From contig CM055957.1 of the NCBI GenBank assembly GCA_029490685.1, forward strand, positions 4,092,001 to 4,156,000: 64,000 nt of DNA. The letters are read 5' to 3'. This DNA is from Schizonepeta tenuifolia. Its lineage: Eukaryota > Streptophyta > Magnoliopsida > Lamiales > Lamiaceae. The position numbers and the translations under genes are program-made. Shown piece after piece: positions 35,014 through 46,166 of the stretch. The notes under the pieces are model-generated. The model was not told the origin of the DNA, searched no databases, and saw only the letters and a list, made by a program, of their open reading frames with translations. Position 1 is the first letter of the stretch. Each line of letters starts with the position of its first letter.

Positions 35014-36890
35014 AAAAGAGAAGTACTACGTCATGCCCATGATGTGAACTGGGGCGCTGGCCAGGAGGCAACCTGGTAAGTTTGTCTTTATTTTTATTTT
35101 TTATTTTTAATTTTCGTATTTTTGTTTTTAACCTTAGGATAGTAGTTATTGTTTGGAAGGAGAAATTTTGTTTAAAAGCGCAGGTTAGATGCATGAACAT
35201 GGAGCAAGACAAAGCGAAGAATCGCCTTGGTCAAGAGGCAAATGGAAAAGATACCTCTTGAGAACTCTCTTGATTATAACCCAGCAGCTGAAGAAGGGGG
35301 AGTGACTATTTTTCTGGAGGCAGAGCAAGTTGGGATCCTTTATCGCTTAGTCACGTTAGAGGAAGCCATTGCCCTCATGGAGTCGGTCATTTTGGCCAAT
35401 CAGTAAATCAGCTTGAAGTCCTCACTGCTTTCAAAGAATTATCTAGCGAAGTCAAATCCAGGTTATGGTCCTAAACTAACCTGCTACTTAATTTGTCCTC
35501 CCTTTGTTTTTAGTAGATTAGGGTTTTTGTTTTGTTTTTATTTTTATTATTATTATTTTTTTGTAAAGTTTTTGGTTTTTATAAAGTTTTAATTTTTAAA
35601 GTTTGAGTGTGTGTGTCTCTGCCCTTTGTAATTATCCACTTTGCCCAAAGCAAAGTGTGCGGGTATGGGGTACAGATTTGTGTTAATAGTCTTTATTTGT
35701 TTTGTTTGAGTGTTTTCCACCAACACTCGGCCGAAGGCCAAGTGTGTGGGTGGGAGGAGCGTCTTTTTGTGTTAGGTTGGCATGCTAGATTGATGTGATT
35801 TATTTGAGCATGATTATTTGAGCTTAATATATGCAAGTATGTTAGAGCAGTTGAAGCATGATAGTATGTGGTTAGGGTTGACGAATGAACAATTTGAGCA
35901 TGACCCTGTGAGAATTTGAGCCTAACTGCAATATTCCTTGCCCAATGCAGTTTTATTTCTTGTGAGTATTTGACATGATTATTCGAACACCACCTAGAAC
36001 TCGCCTATTTTCTATTTTGAGACCCCATTGACATAGAATAAGAAGTGCTTATAGGATTTAGGCGATTTCTTTTCTATTAGCCCAAATGAGCCTAAAAAGC
36101 CTACCCTATTGTAATCCCTTTTGTTAGCCCCTTTGAACTTGATAATTTCTTTGATTCACAAATATTAGCCTTGAAATAATAAATCCTAACCGGTCATGAG
36201 GACTAGGCTGAAAGATGAAAGGGGGAAGAGAGCAGTAGGGCATGGAGAAAGCCTAGAATGGGCAAGAGAAAGTAGAGGGCAAGATAGAAATAGAAAAAAA
36301 ATATATATATAAAAAATATAAAAAAGAGAATAAAGCCCTAAGATGTATTGTGCTATGGCCCGAAAGAAGAGGTGGAGGGAAGAAGATAAGGTTGGCCGCT
36401 CCGCTTGGCCAACCTAAGTCCGAATGACCAAAGCCGAGATCCAAATACTTCCAACCTATGCCTTAAGCCTAATTACAACCTAATAAAGACCTAATGATAG
36501 GTGCTGATTAATCTAGTCTAAGGGGTGGAGAAGTTACAAGGCAGACAAGCCTATGGTGTGGCCAAGATGACATGTCCTGAGCCTATGGTGTGGCCAAGAT
36601 GACATGTCCTGAGCCTATACACAAGAGTGAGAGTGTGGTGAGGAACAACTTCTGCTCAATTGTTCATTTTTTTACCTAACTTATTATTGTGTTGATTGTT
36701 TCTACTTGTTTGTGCTCATATGAATTGATTATGCTCATTCTGATCTGTTAATTTGGTCAAGCTAACCTTTGTCTTTGTTTTTCTTGAGTCTTTGTCTTTG
36801 TCTTTGTCTTTTGAGTCTTCTTTGTTTTGAGTTTTTATGGCGATTCATACACCATACTTGATGACAAGTATGACTTTAAGTATGCGGGTA
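35014..36890. other. Athila 3' spacer between pol and LTR
   Basis: Non-coding, with short frames only and no env-like gene. It includes T-rich tracts near 35080-35130 and 35500-35600 and many short TTTGAGCATGA-like motifs around 35800-35900. The terminal part before the LTR is not clearly purine-rich, so the polypurine tract is uncertain. Confidence 0.6.
36549..36612. repeat. Perfect 32-bp tandem duplication in the Athila spacer
   Basis: Units 36549-36580 and 36581-36612 are identical, starting GCCTATGGTGTGG and ending ATGTCCTGA. They arose from a recent slippage or unequal exchange. Confidence 0.95.
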
Positions 36891-38335
36891 TAATAAGACC
36901 ATATTTTATATGCTCATCATGTGTTTTTAGGTGTAGATCGAGTCTAGTTTTATGTCTTTTTAGTCTGTTTTAGTGTCTGGGAGGACATGTTTGGTAGTAG
37001 GTAGGGAAGGACAGGAACTTGAGCATTTGGAGTGGATTTGCGCGTGAAAGTGAGCACATCGATACGATGCAATGGTCAATGAGATTTGCTCGCAGCTAGA
37101 GATACCGAGGGCGGAAGTCCAAACACATAGAAGCTGCTCTGTTCCAGTCGGCATGACCAATCTAGACCATGCGCAGTCATTCCAAACAGGTCGAGATGGC
37201 AGGAGGACTATGGGCAAGGCGAAGGTGAAGCAGAAGGAAGGAGGAGTACGAAGGTTCTAGGCATTGCAGCTGGAATGATATCATCCAGACGATCAACAAG
37301 GAAGGAATTTATGCTTAGGAGGAAAAGCAATTGAGAAGACAAGTCCTACCCGGATTAGGAGACAAGGGGATAAGGGATAGATTGTTTCCGATAAGGAAAC
37401 AAATCTATCCTGATCCTACTCGGCCAAGGAAAGAAGCTGCCAGCTGGCGTTTGAAGGCCTGTTTGTGGGTTTTTAGAGTTTCGACCCATGATCCTTGTAC
37501 TCTATAAATAGGTTCATGCATGCAGCCTCAAACAACTTTTCACAACTTTTATTACGTATAATTTACTTTCTTGCAAGATACAATTTAGTTTTCTGTTGTT
37601 AAGTCCCAGTTTGGGCAGACTATCGTTTAAGTATTAATTCAAGTATGTTTTCTTCGAGGTAGCTTAGACCAACAGGGAGGTAGCTTAGACCAACATGGAT
37701 CGGGAGAGGTTTGCCTCACGCTCCTCGAGGGCGGCAAATCTCAGGTTAAACTTGGGCGGAGCCGAACGAAGTACGGTGACGTTGGTGAAAAGTCAGAGCG
37801 GGATCCTCATATCTCATAGGGCCGGAACGGATTTGTCTAGTGCCCAAAGCTACTTGTTCCAGTCTATGCCCCTTGAGGAATGCTTGGGGGTGAGTTGGGC
37901 AAGTTAGGAAGCCTGAGGTAGGAATGCCATGCAGGATTCACAAGTAAGGATGAGCTGGGCAGATCGTGGTTGTGGGCGTGACAACGTGACAGTAGGACCA
38001 TGACACGGTATGCCTATAACTGTTGACACACATACATAGCGAATATCTTTGCACCTATGATCAAGTTACACTTATTCACATTGAATCGAACCTAAATCCA
38101 TATTACCTTTTTATTATTGATAGTTTGCTTGTTTTCTTTCAGCTTTTACTTTTCTTTGTTTCGCCCAAGGCGATAGTAGAAATAGACCAAACCAACACTG
38201 TGAGATGATACTTTCAAGAGAATATTGCATCAATTCCTCATGGGATCGACCCTTACTTACCGACTAGCTGATCCTAGGAAGTGGGCCAGGAAAATACAAA
38301 TTATATTTTGCCGCGGCTAAACGACGGTCGCGTCA
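36891..38335 (+). repeat. 3' LTR of the Athila element, 1,445 bp
   Basis: It aligns with the 5' LTR but lacks about 200 bp that lie at 25007-25240 in the 5' copy. At the break a GAGGTAGCTTAGACCAACA motif is present twice (about 37656 and 37678). The start has decayed from TGATGAG to TAATAAG. It ends GCGTCA before the TSD ATAGC. Confidence 0.9.
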
Positions 38336-38355
38336 ATAGCGCAATCGCCGACTTG

Positions 38356-39570
38356 TTATCCACACAAATAGTCATTGGCTCCTTTTGTGGCCACCCGAGC
38401 TCCATTAATAAGCTTTTGGAGCCAAACCGCATGGCAAACACTGAATGTGGCAGCCACATATTCAGCTTCACAAGTTGATAATGTGACTATAGGTTGTTTT
38501 TTTGACATCCAAGTGAAAGCAGTATCTCCCATGTAGAATACGAATCCATTCATACTCTTTCGATCATCGTTATCTCCATCCCAATCGCTATCACTATAGC
38601 CAACAAGCTTATAATCATTAGTATTTGAATAGAATAGCCCATAGTCGAGCGTACCTTTGAGATATCGAAGAATTCTCTTTGTTCCCTTGAAGTGGGTAGA
38701 GGTTGGATACTCCATATAGCGACTCACGAACCCTGTCGCATAAAGAATATCTGGCGTTGTGCAAGGTAAGTAGCATAAGCTTCCAACCAAGCTCTTGTAT
38801 AATGTCGGGTCCACCTTTTCTCCTCCATCATTCTTGGATAGCTTGATCTCGTATTCCACTGGTGTGTTGATTGCCTTGCAATTCTCCATTTTGAACTTCT
38901 TCAGAATCTGTTTTTCATAATTTTCTTGTGTGATAAATACTTCATCTTCGAGTTGTTTCACTTCTACACCGAGGTAGTACGCCATCAGCCCCATGTTAGT
39001 CATCTCGAATTCCTTTGTTATGGCCTTCTTGAATTCCTTGAACATGCTTGGATTGTTTCCTGTGAAAATAAGATCATCCACATACTAGCACACTATTAAA
39101 ATATCTTCTCCTTTGACTTTAACGTAGAGGGCATGTTCATGTGGGCATTTTGTGAAGCCATTTTCTTCTAAGTACTTGTCAATCCTGCTATTCCATGCCC
39201 TTGGTGCTTTCTTTAGCCCATACAGAGCTTTCTTCAACTTCAGAACTTTATCTTCTTGTCCTTTCACCACATAGCCGTCAGGTTGCTTGATGTAGAGTTC
39301 TTTATCAAGAAATCCATTTAAGAAGGTTGACTTGACATCCATCTGATAAATTTTCCATCTATTTTGGGCTACAAGAGAGAGTATTAGTCTAATAGTTTCT
39401 AAGTGAGTGACTAGAGCAAATACCTCGTCATAGTCGATTCCGGCTCTTTGGCAATATCCTTTCACGACAAGCCTTGCTTTATATCTTTCAACTTCTCTTG
39501 GAGTTCTACACCCACTTGACTCCAATAGCTTTGTGTCCTTTCGGTAGTGTTGCGAGCTCTCACGTATCAT
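38356..39570 (-). pseudogene. Copia-1 reverse transcriptase and RNase H N-terminus
   Basis: Two pieces in the same frame are separated by a TAG at 39082-39084, directly before the catalytic YVDD. The upstream part has the KARLVVKGYCQRAGIDYDEVFA block and QMDVKSTFLNGFL. The downstream part begins at MDDLIFTGN (the rest of YVDDLIFTGN) and contains GSLCYLPCTTPDILYA and the RNase H motif CEAEYVAA. RNase H is cut by the Athila insertion and continues at 19994-20181. Confidence 0.9.
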
Positions 39571-39814
39571 TTTTCTCTATGGCCTTGATCTCGTCGTCTA
39601 TCGAGACTCGCCAATTTTCACTTTCTGTAGCTTCTTCAAAGCTAACAGGTTCACAATCAGCAAATAAGCAGAATAAGGTGAGATTTTCTAACCTTTCCGT
39701 GTCGTCATAAATTTTATCCAAACTCCTTGCGTGTTGTATGGCTCTTTCATTTAAGAAAGATGGTGGCGAGTCTTCAGCACTTGATGTAGGTGATGTGGGT
39801 GGAGTTGATGGTAC

Positions 39815-40732
39815 TTATTGTGCATCTTCCGCTTGCTCGATCTTATCTTGCTCTTCAAAATGAGGAATGAATAGGAAGTCAGTGTCGTTGTTGCACCCAA
39901 AATCCCATACTCCTTCTTCATCGAACTCCACATCTCGACTTATCACAGTTTTCTTCGTAGTTGGGTCATAAAGCTTGTAACCTTTAGAGTTAGAGTTGTA
40001 CCCAATAAAGATGAATGGCTTGCTTTTATCGTCGAGCTTGCTCTTTGTCTGATCTGGTACATGTGCATAAGCCTTGCTCCCAAACACTCTTAAGTGGGCG
40101 ACCCACGGCTTTTTTCCACTCCAAGCTTCTTGAGGAGTCTTTTCCCACACGCTCCTCGTTGGACAACGATTTGACAGGTACACAGCGCATGCCACTGCTT
40201 CTGGCCAAAACTCTTTGGGAAAATTTTTCATCTTGAGCATGCTTCGAGCAATCTCCACGATAGTTCTGTTCTTTCGTTCCGCCACTCCATTTTGTTGGGG
40301 GGATCTCAGAACTATTAGTAGCATCCGAATTCCACTTGCTTTGCAAAATTCTAGAAACTCCTCGGATGTGAATTCTCCACCTCGATCAGTCCTCAAAGCT
40401 TTGATTTCTAGCCTACTCTCTTTCTCGACGGCAATCTTGAACTTGTTGAAAGCTCCAAATGCTCTTGATTTCTGCTTCAAGAAGTATACCCACGTTTTTC
40501 TAGAAAAATCGTCAATAAAAAGTAGAAAATAATTATTTTTACCAAGGGGGCTTGGTTTGATTGGCCCGCACACATCAGCATGGATTAACTCCAATGGCCT
40601 TGCAGAGTTGATCGGGATGCTGAAGTGCTTCCCGAGTAAACAGCCTTCGCAAAGTTGATTGGGATGCTTGATCGGTGGTAGTCCTCTCACCATTTCTTTT
40701 CTCGATAATAATTTTAAACCACCAAAATTCAA
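39815..40732 (-). pseudogene. Copia-1 integrase
   Basis: The frame includes the end of the GAG-pre-integrase zinc region (CEGCLLGKHF) and the catalytic core with Asp in HADVCGPI, Asp in RTDRGGEFTS and Glu in QNGVAERKNRTI. The usual copia C-terminal block (FGSKAYAHVPD; GYNSNSKGYKLYDP) follows. A stop separates it from the protease frame, and a frameshift lies between it and RT. Confidence 0.9.
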
Positions 40733-40750
40733 GCGCCCAAAACGGAGGTG

Positions 40751-42170
40751 CTATAACCAAGATTTATCTTTATAGTAGGCTTGAAGGCATTTCACCACAT
40801 CATTTTGGATATTTAATAAAAACATTCTATTTTTGGACATTGGCACCTTGGCAATTAGATTCTTTTTGCCATCTCTTATTGAAAGGCTATAATCTTTCAT
40901 GTGAATATTATAACCTTTCTCTAAGAGTTGTCTCAAACTCAATATATTATTTTTCATATTGGGCACGTAGTAAACGTTAGAAATAAAATCATGAGCTCCA
41001 TTTTTCAACCGAATTAAAATCTTTCCTTTTCCGTTCACAGGAATTTTAGATTCATCACCAAAGGAGACATTACAGCTTACCGACTCATCGAGCTCCACGA
41101 ACATGCTTCTTTTTCCACACATGTGGTTACTTGCGCCTGTATCGAGGTACCACGTGTTATCTTGCCTTCCAGCTTCTCCTTTATATGCTAGAAGTACACT
41201 CCCATTTTCTTCAGTCGTATTATCGGCATAATTAGCTTTCTCTTCAACCTTTGATTTCGTATATCTGCACTCGGAATCATAGTGCCCAAATTTATGACAA
41301 TTATAACAGTTTATTGAAGATTTATTGTACCTCGACTGCGAGTTGCTCCTCCCACGTCCGCTACTTGGGAACTCCTTTCTATCTTTATTGTTCATAAAAT
41401 ATCCTCGTCCACGTCCACGTCCACGTCTGTATCCATCACCACGACCTCGATCTTGTCGTTGTCCACGACCTCTTCCTTGTCGGTCACCTTCATTGCTCGA
41501 ACTTTCTTCTTTCTCTTTTGGACTCACTTGCAACTTTAAAAGTTGCTCAACAATTTCTTGTTTCTTCTTCTGCTTCTCCTCATACGCTTGTAACGATCCC
41601 AACAAGAGATCGATAGTCATCTTCTCCAAATCTTTGGTTTCTTCTATTGTCACCATAATATGCTCAAAATTTGGAGTTAGCGAACGCAATAGTTTCTCCA
41701 TGATTCTAACATCCTCCAATTTTTCGCCATTTCTCTTCATTTGATTAGTAACCGCCAAAACTCTTGAAAAATAATCTGAGACTGATTCGGACTCTTTCAT
41801 ATGTAAAGACTCAAATTCCCTCTTAGAGTTTGGAGACGTACCTTCTTTACTTGCTCCGCTCCTTTGCACGAGATCTGAAGCTTCTCCCACGCTTCTTTGG
41901 CGGTGCTCGCACTCGAGATCTTCTTGAAATCATCGTCCCCTAGCGCTTGATAAATGAGATAGAGAGCATTCTTGTCTCTCTTTCTTGCATCTTGCAATCT
42001 ATCCCTTTGTTGTTGGGATAGTGCGGCCTCGTCTTGCGGCTCCTCGTAGCCACTCTCCACGATATCCCACACGTCGTGGGCTCTCAATAGCGCTTTCATC
42101 TTGATATTCCAATTGTCAAAGTTGCTCGTATTGAGCATGGACTTGAAACGACGACACATTTGCCATCCCA
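40751..42170 (-). pseudogene. Copia-1 gag and protease
   Basis: Gag starts near 42157-42213 with the block NWNIKMKALLRAHDVWDIVE and continues, after a frameshift near 41850, with FESLHMKESESVSDYFSRVL. An Arg/Gly-rich linker (RGRGRGRG) precedes the zinc knuckle CYNCHKFGHYDSEC. The protease active site is WYLDTGASNHMCG. These are the expected parts of copia gag-pro in order. Confidence 0.9.
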
Positions 42171-42184
42171 CAAGTAGGATTTTA

Positions 42185-42201
42185 TAGTTCGGATACCACT
42201 T
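42185..42201 (-). promoter_or_regulatory. Copia-1 primer-binding site
   Basis: On the minus strand, AGTGGTATCCGAACTA lies just inside the right LTR. It is close to the usual copia site TGGTATCAGAGC, complementary to initiator methionine tRNA, with one or two changes. Confidence 0.8.
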
Positions 42202-42591
42202 TGTTGGAATCAAGGATGTATATATAATTTATTTTGGAGAACTAATGTTTGGAGAATAATATTTATATTTGTAGTGGACGTGTGTGCGTGTGTATGTAAG
42301 GGAATTAGGGAGGAATTTATTTTGTCAACACAATTCAATTCAATTCACTTCATCTACATAATTAAGTATACATCATCATATTTATACATACAGATGTCGG
42401 TTATGACTAACTATAATTTGTGGTTAGGAATAGTTTATCTAGTCAATTCCTTTTCTAGATTTTTCTACCTCCTTTCTTTAATTTCTCATTTCTAGATTTT
42501 CTTAATCTTTTCTCCCCTAATTCTTTACAATTCTAGATAGTTCTTTACAAAATATCTCTTTCAAAAAATCAAGTTTACTTATATTTCAACA
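42202..42591 (-). repeat. 5' LTR of Copia-1, 390 bp
   Basis: TGTTGGAATC...TTCAACA ends. The neighbouring PBS shows that it is the 5' copy. It is nearly the same as 19620-19993. Confidence 0.93.
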
Positions 42592-45465
42592 AAATCAATG
42601 TTGTTTAATAAAATTCCTAATAAAATTAATAAATTCTAATTATCCTTAATCGGCCCTTAGGCTACTTGCAGCGGCGAGCTTGCGAGCGCGCTCGCTGCCC
42701 AAACGAGCTCCACGTGGCGCTCGTTGTCCATTGTAGAGCGTGGAGATCGCAGCGAGCTCGCGAGCTCGAGCTCACAAGAGAGAGCGTGCGCTCACAAAGG
42801 AAAAAATGAAAATTATGGTGGGCCATCCACCTTTATGGTGGACCCATCCACCTTTAGAGCTTACAAACGGCCGAGCTCGCCGCTGCATCTCTAGCGAGCG
42901 CCCGAGCTCGCTGTGACGTGGACTATGAGCGAGCACGATCTCGACGCTCACTGCTGCTCATAACCTAATAACTCGTAACCTTCCTCTAATCTGCTCCCTT
43001 AAGTGCCCTTAATATGTACGCGCACAGCAGGCGTACAAGAGTTCTTTTGTCCAAAATAAAAACATGCGATGAGTTTCAAGAGACTGCATAAGTAGTCCAA
43101 AGATGCAAAACTCGTGGAAGTAAAGCTACATAAATTTACTTGTAGTTCACATTTGGTGTGCGACGCATATTTCGATGAGAAAATATCGTATTTATCGCAA
43201 CATATTATATCAGTTTGATTTTTCTTTTAATAATGTCACGCCTTTCATTAATTCTCAGCAAATTAATACTACATAAATATCTCAATAATTTTTCAATAAT
43301 ATCACAAAACCTAAATTCTAGCATCGAAATATCAACACATATGGCATGTCAAATCTGACGTGGATGTCTTTGCTATTGGAAGTGCCACATGTATTTCATA
43401 TCATATCTCACGTGTTGCATGGATTTTCTGAAGCAGAATTTAAGTCTCTTGACATCATTGAATAATATTGAAACATTGCGTACTAAGTGTGGCACTATTG
43501 AAAAAAATGTAAGGTGCTCAACTGTATATCTACGTGTGTGTATATTTATAATACTCCATTTACGTTTAACCTCCATATAATTTGGATTAATTGTCTGAGC
43601 TTCTTGTCAAAATTAATTGTAGCAATTTTACAACAACTATACATGTTTTGCAAAGTTTTATTTTCATATGCAACGCTCAAAATTAGAGTCTTTCGATCCC
43701 ACATAAAATTCAATGCCAATCCCCAAATCCTTTCGCCTCGAAAATATTAAATTAAACTAAATGCCAAAATTTATATACAAATCAAAATTCTAATAGTGAA
43801 CATCACTCTTTAGATTTGAGGAAGTGGTGGCACATAAAATGTCCCTTTGTGACAATTGAAAGGTAAGAAAAGCAAACAATTTATCTTTCGAAAGTGAACA
43901 AAAATCCTTTTGTTGGAGGAAATGAAGGACCACAATTCATCAATGTATGAATATTTATGTCTTTTTGCAACTTGTTGATGTAAAGTCTTAATCTCGAATT
44001 GAGAGTCTAACGGAATTCGATTTAATTGTTTTTATGAGAAGACAAGGAAAATAGCTAGTGTTATTACGTGCTCACATAAAATTATTAAATTTTATATTAA
44101 TCACCACCACAAAAAATGTGCCTCGTGCCTTGAATTGTCAAGAGGGTTTGGGACGAAAAGAAGGAAGAAATTATGTATCGATAAATTGCTTTAAAAGATA
44201 AATTTATTTGAGATTTATGAATATATTACCAGCCGACAGAGTATTATTATTAGTTAATAGAGAAGAAAAAGTCCAAGCTTACAAAGATGGGCAACTTTAA
44301 GATTCTATATATAGATTTAATTTATTTGGAGAAATACTTCTAATTTAAAGTAACATTTTTTTGCTTTACTTTTGTGAAGTTGATATCCACATAAATGGAG
44401 TCTTGATCATTTATATCTTTAATAATTAATACTGTTGGATCATACTTTATATTTATTTGATCAAATAAGTATTAACTTTTTTTAATTTATTTTCGATGAT
44501 TTTGTGTTAAACCGATTGAACCGACTAGTCCGATTCCATAGCATTGCTTAGCAAGATGCAATATCAATATATTTGTGAAACGATTCAATTCTTTTATAGG
44601 AAATTTTGATCCCGTGACATTTAGTCATAATACCAACTGAGAGCATCCCCATTAAGGCAAGAATTTAAACTTTTTTTTTTAAAAGGACAAGAATTTCAAA
44701 CTTTAGGAATATATTACCTCATTCTCCCGTGATCATTTTTGAAAGAGACGACGGTTTTATTAATTAATAAATCAAGTAATATATGAAGAAAAAAAATGTT
44801 TGTATACATTTAGTCTACTTTCTATTAGAAGTTCGTGCATTTGCATTTTGTAAAATTTCACTGCATTTAATCCAATATTGCTTTAAATTTTGAAAAAGTT
44901 ACCGCATGCATGCATGCATGGCGCACGGCATAATGAATTTAGTTTTTAGTTTTTATTTTTCTTTTAAAAAAAAAAAAGCAAATAAACGGAATACATGAAT
45001 GTTTTCATCCAGCGTAAATAACCCAGTTTAATTTAAATTACGACTCCAATTTAATCGATTTATAATTTTCAGTATTCCTTAATCTCGATGGTGTACAATT
45101 TTATTAGTGGAGTATAATGTTAATTAAGAATATGATACGATATTACGATCTCTATGTAATGTACATAATAAAAAAATAAAAATAAAAAATAGGTCAGTTA
45201 ATGGAAAAAAAAGAAGAGATAATATAATGAAATAGCCACAATAGGAATTAGAATCCAACATATAGCTTACTTTTTTACAATACACAAAATATACCCACTT
45301 TTTAATTTGAAACCTAAATACCCTTATTTCTTTTGACCCGTCTCATGTACCCGGATCCATTCTCAGGCGCCTAATTCGGCTGGAAACTCTCTCTCTCTCT
45401 CTCTCTCTCAACATTTTATGCACACAAACAATTGATCTCTAGCAGTGGCAGAGCAAACCACCTAG
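42592..45465. other. AT-rich intergenic DNA
   Basis: No coding frame is supported. It holds the GC-rich foldback at 42655-42990, a tract starting GAGCATCCCCATTAAGG near 44641 that resembles the start of a small MITE, and a (CT)n run at 45388-45410. The remainder shows nothing I can name. Confidence 0.6.
42655..42990. repeat. GC-rich foldback element, possible MITE
   Basis: The inverted pair GCAGCGGCGAGCT (42668-42680) and AGCTCGCCGCTGC (42874-42886) encloses CpG-rich sequence with many GAGCTCG and GCGAGC words. Flanks are AT-rich. A short internal duplication, ATGGTGG(G/A)CC with CATCCACCTTTA, is at 42816-42858. No TSD was fixed, so class is open. Confidence 0.5.
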
Positions 45466-46115
45466 ATGCAGCAGTTACCCAGCGAGCACTCCTCCGCCTC
45501 ATGGGACTGCATTCTGTCGGGGCCGCCGTCCAGGAACAACAGCGGATTCGCTGACCTCTCCGCCGCCGGTAGCTCCGTCGCCGTGCTCGACACCCACTCG
45601 ATGCAACTCATCTAGACCCTCCCCCTCCCCCCACCCTCTCCCACAGCCGCCTCCGCTTTCATCATCGCCGTCAGGTGGTCCTCCATCTCCCTCCCCCACC
45701 ACCTCCTCGACAGCGAGGCCTCCTCCCCGCACCTCCAGCTCACCGTCGGTGATAAAAATGGATTTTCTCATCTTTATAAGTTTATTTGATGTCAATTTGT
45801 ATTGAGAAATCATGTTTGTAATGAGTTTTGTGCTTAGCTATTATTATTTTGTGAAATATAATGCTCGTTTCGTACTTTATTTGATTTTACAGAAATTTAG
45901 AGTTAATCTTATGCAAATTGAGCATAATAGGATGAAAGTAAATTTCGATAGAAGTTCGTAGGCGAAAAACGGATCTAAAATCGGAGTTATAACGAAGGAG
46001 AACGGGTCAAAACAAAAATGTTGGGCGTTGGCCCAGTACACACGCGAATTTTCTAGATTTTCCTATTTTTGGTTATTTCCTACTCCTATTAGAATACAAC
46101 CTTGTACTCCCCACA

Positions 46116-46166
<51 letters not shown>

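Larger units (their letters stand above)
20182..38335 (+). mobile_element. Athila-type Ty3/gypsy element, with two large insertions
   Basis: The perfect TSD ATAGC flanks it at 20177-20181 and 38336-38340. The 5' LTR is 20182-25893, interrupted by a CACTA element, and the 3' LTR is 36891-38335. The PBS GGCGCCATTGCCGGGGA directly follows the 5' LTR, a hallmark of Athila elements. Gag is split by copy B. Pol has lost the RT core, RNase H and integrase core. It is plus-strand, opposite to its host Copia-1. A long non-coding spacer (35014-36890) follows pol and no env-like frame is seen. Confidence 0.93.
19620..42591 (-). mobile_element. Ty1/copia retrotransposon (Copia-1), split by an Athila element
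   Basis: LTRs at 19620-19993 and 42202-42591 share TGTTGGAA...TTCAACA ends. Flanks AAATT and AAATC match at four of five bases. The PBS lies inside the right LTR, so the element is on the minus strand. After removing the Athila insertion (20182-38335 plus one TSD) it is about 4.8 kb, a normal full-length copia. The order is gag, protease, integrase, RT, RNase H. The frame is broken by frameshifts and stops. The left LTR lacks about 16 bases that the right one has. Confidence 0.93.

Noticed and set aside
45499..45813. Gly/Glu-rich minus-strand frame of 104 codons
   Set aside because: It is the shadow of the WDR11-like coding sequence on the plus strand.
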